Positions 1 to 4,948 of a DNA stretch of 7,769 bases are shown piece after piece. The position numbers and the translations under genes were made by a program. The notes below the pieces were generated by a model, which saw only the letters and a list, made by a program, of their open reading frames with translations, searched no databases and was not told the DNA's origin. This DNA comes from Chloroflexota bacterium (GTDB taxonomy: Bacteria; Chloroflexota; Dehalococcoidia; Lucifugimonadales; JACPCL1): positions 1 to 7,769 of the forward strand of contig JACQUI010000104.1 in assembly GCA_016210395.1 (NCBI GenBank). The letters run 5' to 3'. Position 1 is the stretch's first letter; each line of letters begins with the position of its first letter.

Positions 1-1337
1 CCCGCGAAGAGCACAGCCCTGTCGCCGCGCACCAACGCCGACCGGATGCCCACCCAGAGCTCGCCCTCGCCCATCGCATCAACCCACCCCACAGGCGCGC
101 CATACCAGCCCCGGTCGCCCTCCAGCCTGCGGATGGCCTCCCGGGCAATCGCCTTGGGCGCTCCGCCGACGGCAGGCGTGGGGTGCAACGCGGCGGCAAG
201 GTCCAGCAGGTCTTTCCCCTCCAGCACACGCCCAAAGAAGGAAGTAGCCAGGTGCTGCACGTTGCCCAGACGCGCCACCTTCGGGCAGGCGTCCCAGTAC
301 AGGTCGCTGCAGAGGTTTCTCACGCCCTCGGCGACCTGTCCCACGACGGCTGCGTGCTCCCGCCGCTCCTTCGAGTCAGCCAGGAGACGCCGCGCAAGGA
401 CGTCGTCGGCCTCCGGGCTGGCGCCACGGGCCGTTGTACCCGCCATGCACGTGAGGCTCATCTCTCCGTTAGTCAGGCGCGCCAGCGACTCAGGCGACGC
501 GCCCAGGAAACACGCCTCGGCGCTTTCGAATGCGAACACGGCGCAGCGTGGGTTGGCATGCTCAAGGCGGGCGATGGCGGCCTCCACCGAGAAGGGAGCT
601 ACGCCTTGCAGCGTCTTCCGGCGCGACAGCACGACCTTGGACATCTCCCCCACTGCGATTGCCCTCAGGGCTTCCCCTACCCGCGATTCCCATTCCATTG
701 CTGACGTCTCGTCAACCAGCGTGCCGGCCGGCTGGCCCTGCGCCGGCGGGCCGCCTTCCGTAAGGCTGCGCAACATCTGTTCAAGCCGCGTAGCAATGCC
801 GGCGGCGCTCCCCAAAGCAGGGAAAGCCCGCGCAGGCGGCGCTCCAACGACACAGTTCGCCGTCAGCCACACCTGATCGCCGGCCCACGTGAACAGCAGG
901 CCGGGCAGGATAAGGCGGGCATCAGGGAAGCCATCCCATGTCCTGTCCGGCGCGGCCAGGGGATCAAAGCGGTACCCGCCCAGCAGCAGCGGCCCCGTCC
1001 CCTTGACGGCCTCGCCTTCAACCACAGCCCGCTCCAGAAGCCTCCGCCAGACGCGCCGGCTTTGCAGAATAGGCTCCGGCCCGTGCAGGGCAATCGTTGC
1101 CGCCGTATCCAGTCCCACCAGCCGGAAACGCTCCGATGGACATCCCCAGAAGGCCCGCTCCAGGCCCAGCCGCTTTCCGGCGGCAAAGGTCTCCACAGGC
1201 GACAGCGGCCAGTCTACTCGCTGGACAAGGCTCACCAGGACCGGACGGCCTTCCGTCGCGGCGCGCTCCCTGCCAAGGGCAAGGAGCTGCTCCAGGGGCT
1301 GGGCAATGGAGGGGAGTGTCTTGGTAGGGGTGCTCAT
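1..1337 (-). CDS. menF: Isochorismate synthase, menF type (3' end beyond window)
   Basis: Chorismate-binding enzyme that would isomerise chorismate to isochorismate in the cytoplasm, the first committed step of menaquinone synthesis or of an aryl-acid siderophore. The frame is open for 445 codons from ATG 1337 to the window edge. Seen: KVVLSR with the presumed general-base Lys234; GASPESL with the presumed catalytic acid Glu283 (49 residues later, close to MenF and MbtI spacing); AGTTARG; the KERREH helix; LHPTPAVGG from His385; WYGAPVGW and GIRSALV near the edge. About 30-40 C-terminal residues, including the usual G-I-V-x-x-S-D-P metal-site segment, should lie outside. The start overlaps the TetR stop (ATGA), and no good Shine-Dalgarno precedes it, so translational coupling is likely. 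Family assignment is strong. MenF versus EntC/DhbC or salicylate synthase cannot be settled without the neighbours to the left. Confidence 0.93.
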   Translation of the reverse strand, partial: MSTPTKTLPSIAQPLEQLLALGRERAATEGRPVLVSLVQRVDWPLSPVETFAAGKRLGLERAFWGCPSERFRLVGLDTAATIALHGPEPILQSRRVWRRLLERAVVEGEAVKGTGPLLLGGYRFDPLAAPDRTWDGFPDARLILPGLLFTWAGDQVWLTANCVVGAPPARAFPALGSAAGIATRLEQMLRSLTEGGPPAQGQPAGTLVDETSAMEWESRVGEALRAIAVGEMSKVVLSRRKTLQGVAPFSVEAAIARLEHANPRCAVFAFESAEACFLGASPESLARLTNGEMSLTCMAGTTARGASPEADDVLARRLLADSKERREHAAVVGQVAEGVRNLCSDLYWDACPKVARLGNVQHLATSFFGRVLEGKDLLDLAAALHPTPAVGGAPKAIAREAIRRLEGDRGWYGAPVGWVDAMGEGELWVGIRSALVRGDRAVLFA

Positions 1338-1963
1338 GCCTTGTGTCTATGGGACGTGAGGTATGGCGCGGGGTCTGCGCCGATGCTGCGGAGGAAGGCG
1401 GCCTGCATCACGGGGGTGGCGCTGGAAAGGGGGCTGGGCTGGCCGGTGAGGAGCCAGCGCAGGATAACCTCGTGGACCGCGCCCACCCACATCTGCGAGA
1501 CCAGGACAACGTCTTGTGGCGGCGCTTGCCCGGCGGCGATGGCTGCCTCCAGCTCTTTTTGAATAAGGGCCGAGAACTGCTGGCGGATGGGCAAAAACTT
1601 CCTGTCGGTGGCCCGCCCATGGCCGATAATGTTGAGCAGCAGCACCTGGGCCACCTTGCGCTGGCCCGCGAACGTGGTCATGAGGGCGTCAATGCTGGCG
1701 GTCACCCGGTGCAGAGGCGTCGGCTGGCCGGCCATCGCCTCCTCCACCTTTGCCATTAGCTTCTCGCTCATGCGCTGGACCAGCGCTTCCACCATTTTCT
1801 CCTTGCTGGGAAAATGAAAGTAGAAGCTGCCCTTGGAGGCGCCGGCCTTCTCGATAATCTCCTGAACGCCGGCCCCAGAGTACCCTTGCTGCGCTATGAC
1901 ATCCGTCGCAGCCTCAAGGATGCGGTCATAGGTGGTTGTGTCTCTGGCAGTGGCTTTGCTCAT
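1334..1963 (-). CDS. TetR/AcrR-family transcriptional repressor
   Basis: A 209-residue one-component regulator, the usual TetR length. The N-terminal DNA-binding domain spans about residues 12-58: the first helix is ILEAATDVIAQQGY, and the helix-turn-helix is VQEIIEKAGASKGSFYFHF (33-51) followed by PSKEKMVEAL. The remaining ~150 residues are helical and variable, as expected for ligand binding and dimerisation. The HTH resembles the LmrA/YxaF/NemR-like branch, but the ligand cannot be read from sequence. It is the first gene of an operon with menF: its TGA (1334-1336) overlaps the menF ATG. A palindrome of the type bound by this branch lies 9 bases upstream of the start, so autorepression together with menF is the simplest model. 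ATG 1963 is chosen because the HTH begins at the normal distance. No clear Shine-Dalgarno precedes it. Confidence 0.95.
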   Translation of the reverse strand: MSKATARDTTTYDRILEAATDVIAQQGYSGAGVQEIIEKAGASKGSFYFHFPSKEKMVEALVQRMSEKLMAKVEEAMAGQPTPLHRVTASIDALMTTFAGQRKVAQVLLLNIIGHGRATDRKFLPIRQQFSALIQKELEAAIAAGQAPPQDVVLVSQMWVGAVHEVILRWLLTGQPSPLSSATPVMQAAFLRSIGADPAPYLTSHRHKA

Positions 1964-1972
1964 GTTTGAAAA

Positions 1973-1988
1973 CAGACCAGTCAGTCTA
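1973..1988. promoter_or_regulatory. Putative TetR-family operator
   Basis: Read on the minus strand the site is TAGACTGACTGGTCTG, a near-palindrome with half-sites TAGACt and GGTCTg around four bases. From memory this is close to the TAGACC-N4-GGTCTA form used by NemR and related LmrA/YxaF-type repressors. It lies 9 bases upstream of the tetR ATG, where a bound dimer would block transcription start or elongation. The match is visible in the sequence; binding by this particular repressor is inference. Confidence 0.6.
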
Positions 1989-2253
1989 GCTCCATCAGGA
2001 TGCCAGAGGCCCCAGCAAAAGTCAACAAACGTCCAATACCTCCAGCGCCTGGCCCCAATCCAAATGGGCTAGAAGTATTGTCTAGTAGGACGGCCCTGCG
2101 GGAAAGTATCATGATGCCGCCCGAGGAGATTTCGTGTGTTCGTCGAAGCAGGCCGGTGGTTGGAGGCGGGCGTGAGGAAGATGCGCTGAGGGGGTGGAGG
2201 GTAACGCCCCAGGAATGCCAGCGGCTGAGCAATGACGCCTGGGATCCCCGCAA
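1981..2253 (-). CDS. Doubtful small ORF, 90 codons, unknown
   Basis: I do not recognise this product. Its only strong support is translational: a near-ideal Shine-Dalgarno, AAGGAGGTGA (2269-2260), stands 9 bases (counted from AAGGAGG) upstream of a TTG start at 2253. The frame stays open for 90 codons and stops with TGA inside the TetR operator, just ahead of tetR. Against it: the product is Ser/Pro/Arg-rich with no domain or membrane segment, the start is TTG, third-position GC falls in the second half, and the opposite strand is also open. It may be a leader peptide, a decayed gene fragment or chance. Confidence 0.2.
   Translation of the reverse strand: MRGSQASLLSRWHSWGVTLHPLSASSSRPPPTTGLLRRTHEISSGGIMILSRRAVLLDNTSSPFGLGPGAGGIGRLLTFAGASGILMELD
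1997..2025 (-). promoter_or_regulatory. Weak candidate promoter for the tetR-menF operon
   Basis: On the minus strand there is a good -35, TTGACT (2025-2020), then 17 bases, then a poor -10, CATCCT (2002-1997). Transcription would begin next to the operator at 1973-1988, consistent with repression. The -10 matches the consensus at only two positions, so this is tentative. It also lies inside the doubtful ORF at 1981-2253. Confidence 0.25.
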
Positions 2254-2259
2254 AATCTC

Positions 2260-2269
2260 TCACCTCCTT
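2260..2269 (-). promoter_or_regulatory. Near-perfect Shine-Dalgarno with no established gene
   Basis: AAGGAGGTGA on the minus strand is complementary to almost the whole anti-Shine-Dalgarno of 16S rRNA, stronger than that of any other gene in the window. Candidate starts are TTG at 2253 (90 codons) and GTG at 2263 (64 codons), the latter overlapping the motif and so unlikely. It may be a coincidence. Confidence 0.3.
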
Positions 2270-2286
2270 CTCTGCTTCGTGGTAAA

Positions 2287-2317
2287 CTGGAACCCGTGAA
2301 ATGTCCGGCGGTTCCAG
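2287..2317. repeat. 8-bp perfect inverted repeat
   Basis: CTGGAACC (2287-2294) and GGTTCCAG (2310-2317) are exact reverse complements separated by 15 bases. No T-run follows on either strand, so it is not a typical intrinsic terminator. It lies about 20 bases upstream of the strong minus-strand Shine-Dalgarno at 2260-2269. It could be a protein-binding site or an RNA hairpin in a leader. Confidence 0.4.
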
Positions 2318-2501
2318 ACGTAGTGCTGCGTCATGCGCCGGGCGTGATACTGACTAAGCAACTCCTCGAAACCAGAAGTTCACAAACTCTTAATCCTGTC
2401 TTAACCAACTGACGCCGCCGGACTGCGAAACTGAAGCTGTGCCATCGCAGGTCAGGCTCAAGTTGGCGGTCAACGCCAATAAGGGCATGAGGATATTTAC
2501 T

Positions 2502-3923
2502 ATGAACGACGTTACCTTCGTGCTGCTGAGTTTTGAAGGCCCCGACGGCTACTCCCACGCCGGCGGGTTGGGCAGCCGCGTCACCGAGTTGGCCAGTACC
2601 CTGGCAGGCCTGGACTTCAAGACGCACCTCTTCTTCATCGGCGATCCGGACCTGCCAGGATATGAAACGCGGGTGGGCGGCAGGCTGCACCTGCATCGCT
2701 GGTGCCAGTGGATTAGCCGTCACCACCTTTCCGGCGTCTACGACGGCGAAGAAGGCAAGCTGTGGGACTGGGACCGCTCCGTGCCGCCCTGGCTGGAGCG
2801 TGAGGTCATGGAGCCTGCCCTGGCGGATGGCGGCAGCGTCATCGTCATGGGTGAGGAGTGGCACACGGCAAACACCATGATCGCGCTCCGGCACATCGTC
2901 AATCGCCGGGGTTGGTCAGGCCAGGTGCGTCTGCTGTGGAACGCCAACAACACCTTCTCCTTTCACCGCATCAACTGGGACGCGCTGAAGGCATCTGTCC
3001 ATGTCACCACCGTCAGCCGCTACATGAAGCACATCATGTGGGGCTACGGCGTCAACGCCCGCGTGGTGCCCAACGGCATCTCCGAAAGCTGGCTCGCCCC
3101 TTTGGAGGCCAGGCATTCGGCTGCTTTCGCCCGTCTGTTGCGTGGCCGCCTCAGCCTGGCGAAGGTGGCCCGTTTCGACCCCGACAAACGCTGGCTCACG
3201 GCGGTAGAGGCGTTGGCCCAGATGAAGGCCCAGGGGCTCCACCCGCTGCTCCTCGCCCGGGGCGGCCTGGAGTCTCACAAATACGAGGTGGTTGATCGTA
3301 TCAGGCACTTGGGGCTCACCATCACTGAAACCCAGTGGCAAGGGTCGGAGCCTGAGGTTTTCGCCGAGGCGTTGGCCCCTGCGTTGAGCGCAGACGTCAT
3401 TGACATACGCAGCTTCCTCTCCCAGCCTCAGCGCAAAGTGCTGTACCGGTCAGTGGATGCCGTGCTGGCCAACAGCGGCCTGGAGCCCTTCGGGCTGGTG
3501 GGCCTGGAGACCATGGCGTCCGGCGGCGTCGCCTTCGTAGGGTGCACGGGCGAGGACTACGCGACGCCGGGTTTCGACGCCATCGCCATCCAAACAAGCG
3601 ACCCGCGTGAGATCGCCTACAACGCCGCCGCTCTCTACCAGTCCCGTGAAGCCTCGGCCAGGATGCGCCAGGCTGCCCGGCGCACCGCAACCCGGTACAC
3701 GTGGCAAGCGGTGATCAAACGCGCCCTTATTCCCTTCCTGGAAGAAACGGGCGTCGCTTTCCCTTCCGTGGCCGCCTTCCAGCAAGCAAGCTCCTGTACA
3801 GAAAACGACGAGGGTGGGACGAAGAACGCGCTCCCTGCAATTCGCGCCGGCGCGCGGGAGGAGTTGGTCCGGGAGCCGGCGTTGATTGCAGGCCGCCTCA
3901 TAGAAGCGGGCCTGCCCAGCTAG
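2502..3923 (+). CDS. GT-B glycosyltransferase, GT4/GT5-like (starch-synthase-like motifs)
   Basis: A 473-residue cytoplasmic glycosyltransferase that would transfer sugar from a nucleotide-sugar donor; donor and acceptor are unknown. The N-terminal Rossmann domain opens with a glycine-rich donor loop, HAGGLGSRV (19-27), where starch synthases have K-x-G-G-L. GEEWHTA (117-123) resembles their HDWHTA, and VPNG (189-192) marks the inter-domain linker. The C-terminal domain has RFDPDKR (224-230) and an EX7E motif, EPFGLVGLE (Glu328, Glu336), as in retaining GT4/GT5 enzymes. No signal peptide or membrane segment is seen; the last ~45 residues look like a variable tail. Start choice: ATG 2502 has AGGA 8 bases upstream and begins directly with the first beta strand. 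In-frame ATG 2487 and 2439 are alternatives. It appears monocistronic, ending in a terminator. Roles in glycogen, trehalose, glycolipid or cell-surface glycan synthesis are all possible. Confidence 0.9.
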   Translation: MNDVTFVLLSFEGPDGYSHAGGLGSRVTELASTLAGLDFKTHLFFIGDPDLPGYETRVGGRLHLHRWCQWISRHHLSGVYDGEEGKLWDWDRSVPPWLEREVMEPALADGGSVIVMGEEWHTANTMIALRHIVNRRGWSGQVRLLWNANNTFSFHRINWDALKASVHVTTVSRYMKHIMWGYGVNARVVPNGISESWLAPLEARHSAAFARLLRGRLSLAKVARFDPDKRWLTAVEALAQMKAQGLHPLLLARGGLESHKYEVVDRIRHLGLTITETQWQGSEPEVFAEALAPALSADVIDIRSFLSQPQRKVLYRSVDAVLANSGLEPFGLVGLETMASGGVAFVGCTGEDYATPGFDAIAIQTSDPREIAYNAAALYQSREASARMRQAARRTATRYTWQAVIKRALIPFLEETGVAFPSVAAFQQASSCTENDEGGTKNALPAIRAGAREELVREPALIAGRLIEAGLPS

Positions 3924-3949
3924 TCAACCTCGCAGGAACCCCCCTACCT

Positions 3950-3982
3950 CAGTCCTCCCCCGCAAGGGAGGAAGCTGTTTTT
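3950..3982 (+). terminator. Intrinsic terminator after the glycosyltransferase
   Basis: TCCTCCC (3953-3959) pairs with GGGAGGA (3966-3972) across a six-base loop. An outer CAG/CTG pair (3950-3952 with 3975-3977, two-base bulge) extends the stem, and five T residues follow directly (3978-3982). It lies 27 bases after the stop codon and separates the gene from the tRNA. Confidence 0.75.
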
Positions 3983-4049
3983 GCAGGAATGCAGAACGGG
4001 CTGGCCGATGATATCGGGGAGCCTGTTCTGTTGGTTGACTGGCCCCATG

Positions 4050-4058
4050 TGCTACAAT
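4050..4058 (+). promoter_or_regulatory. Extended -10 promoter of tRNA-Pro
   Basis: TGC-TACAAT: an extended -10 (TGn) joined to a five-of-six -10 hexamer at 4053-4058, ending 10 bases before the tRNA. The best -35 at workable spacing is TTGGTT (4031-4036, 16-base spacer), which is weak, as is common for extended -10 promoters. Confidence 0.65.
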
Positions 4059-4068
4059 ACGACTGCAC

Positions 4069-4143
4069 CGGGGCGTAGCGCAGCGGTAGCGCGCTTGGTT
4101 CGGGACCAAGAGGTCGCGAGTTCAAATCTCGCCGCCCCGACCA
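4069..4143 (+). tRNA. tRNA-Pro (anticodon CGG)
   Basis: Full cloverleaf, 75 bases with encoded CCA. The acceptor stem CGGGGCG (4069-4075) pairs with CGCCCCG (4133-4139), followed by discriminator A and CCA (4141-4143). The D stem is GCGC/GCGC around AGCGGTA. The anticodon stem CTTGG/CCAAG encloses TTCGGGA, anticodon CGG at 4101-4103, which reads the proline codon CCG. The variable loop is AGGTC. The T stem GCGAG/CTCGC encloses TTCAAAT. All stems pair perfectly. It stands alone between two terminators, so it is a single-gene transcript. Confidence 0.98.
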
Positions 4144-4197
4144 TTTTTCCTCATCTATTCATAGGCGGCGTCTAGCCACAGCCACTTCATCGGAACC

Positions 4198-4233
4198 TTG
4201 AGGCGGGGCAGTCTTGCCCCGCCTCAACTTTTT
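4198..4233 (+). terminator. Strong intrinsic terminator after tRNA-Pro
   Basis: A perfect 13-bp stem, TTGAGGCGGGGCA (4198-4210) with its exact complement (4215-4227), a GTCT tetraloop, and C followed by five T (4229-4233). It begins 54 bases beyond the tRNA CCA end. The T-run is on the plus-strand side only. The 54-base trailer holds nothing recognisable and would be removed in 3' processing. Confidence 0.88.
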
Positions 4234-4319
4234 GGCGCCGCTTCCCCCTTCTTAAACCTCACGGAAACCTGACAATCCCCTCGCGGGAACGTTGGAGTAG
4301 ATGAGGGGTGAGGAGCGTG

Positions 4320-4328
4320 TGCTATCAT
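4320..4328 (+). promoter_or_regulatory. Extended -10 promoter of the sigma/anti-sigma operon
   Basis: TGC-TATCAT: extended -10 plus a five-of-six -10 hexamer, the same arrangement as the promoter of the neighbouring tRNA. No good -35 is seen at 15-19 bases. If real, transcription starts near 4335, which would exclude the in-frame ATG at 4327 as start of the sigma factor because it overlaps the -10. Confidence 0.5.
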
Positions 4329-4353
4329 GCCATGTGGGTGCGTAGGCCACAGT

Positions 4354-4935
4354 ATGGGTATCCGGCCTGAAGCTACACGCACCTCAAAGGGCGCAGTGCT
4401 TTCCCGAAAAGAAGGGCAAGACCCCTCCCAGCTACGGACAGCCATCGCCGCGCTGTACGAGACCCATTTTGACCGCGTCGCACGGTACATTAACGTGCGC
4501 ATAGGCAGCATGAGCGAGGCCCAAGACCTGGCCAGCGAGGTATTCGTCCGCGCATTGCGCTCGGCGGATGCCTACAAGGACACGGGCGCGCCGATGGAGG
4601 CCTGGATATTCAGAATCGCGCACAACATCGCCGTTGACTTCCTAAGGCAGAAAGACCGGCGGCCGGCCCAGGTGCCCGTGGAGGCGGTCTTCTCCCTCTC
4701 GGCTGACCTGGAGGATCCGGTACAAGGGATCAGCCGTCAAGAGGATGCGAAGCGGCTACAGGTCGCGCTCATGCAGCTTACTGAAGCCCAGCGTCAGGTG
4801 ATCGCGCTGCGTTTCGGCGGGGAGCTATCGTCAGAGGAAGTGGCAGCGATCATGGGCAAGAAGCCGGGGGCGGTACGGGAGATGCAGAGCGCCGCAATAC
4901 GCAAGCTGCGGCAGATTCTGGGCGAAGAGGCGTGA
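4354..4935 (+). CDS. ECF-family RNA polymerase sigma factor
   Basis: A 193-residue sigma-70-family factor with only regions 2 and 4, the ECF layout, that would direct RNA polymerase to a dedicated promoter set. Region 2 runs from ALYETHFDRVARY through DLASEVFVRAL (core-binding helix, Asp58) to AWIFRIAHNIAVDFLR (-10 recognition, from about residue 83). A linker of ~35 residues with acidic patches follows. Region 4 begins near residue 140 with LTEAQRQVIALRF and has the -35-binding helix-turn-helix ELSSEEVAAIMGKKPGAVR. Start: ATG 4354 is preferred because ATG 4327 overlaps a good extended -10. However, 4327 has AGGAG 11 bases upstream and would give 202 residues; GTG 4396, with AGGG nearby, is a third option. 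The next gene begins 13 bases after the stop, so they are cotranscribed and the downstream membrane protein is its likely regulator. The regulon is unknown. Confidence 0.93.
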   Translation: MGIRPEATRTSKGAVLSRKEGQDPSQLRTAIAALYETHFDRVARYINVRIGSMSEAQDLASEVFVRALRSADAYKDTGAPMEAWIFRIAHNIAVDFLRQKDRRPAQVPVEAVFSLSADLEDPVQGISRQEDAKRLQVALMQLTEAQRQVIALRFGGELSSEEVAAIMGKKPGAVREMQSAAIRKLRQILGEEA

Positions 4936-4948
4936 AGACGGGTGGAGC

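Larger units (their letters stand above)
1989..2486. other. Long intergenic stretch between divergent tetR and glycosyltransferase
   Basis: About 500 bases with no convincing gene. It contains the weak tetR promoter, the doubtful 90-codon ORF with its Shine-Dalgarno, and the inverted repeat at 2287-2317. Nearest the glycosyltransferase is a possible plus-strand promoter: TTCACA (2379-2384, five of six -35 matches), 17 bases, then a poor -10 TAACCA (2402-2407). This would leave a leader of about 90 bases. I see no RNA gene, mobile element or CRISPR repeat. Confidence 0.5.

Noticed and set aside
46..876. 276-codon plus-strand frame
   Set aside because: It is antisense to menF, whose catalytic motifs are intact on the minus strand; the plus product is Arg/Ser/Pro-rich with no domain.
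2000..2299. 99-codon plus-strand frame in the intergenic gap
   Set aside because: No Shine-Dalgarno, no recognisable sequence, and it opposes an equally unproven minus-strand frame that does have one.
4035..4058. TTGACT (4035-4040) as -35 for the tRNA promoter
   Set aside because: The spacer to TACAAT is only 12 bases, too short.
3981..4175. 64-codon plus-strand frame across the tRNA, ending in a VRDQEVASSNLAAPT-like string
   Set aside because: This is the well-known translation artefact of a tRNA gene; the cloverleaf at 4069-4143 fully explains the bases.
4286..4319. GGAAC at 4286-4290 as an ECF-type -35 for autoregulation of the sigma operon
   Set aside because: The nearest CGTG-like -10 is 25 bases away, too far for the usual 16-17 spacing; the extended -10 at 4320 is better.
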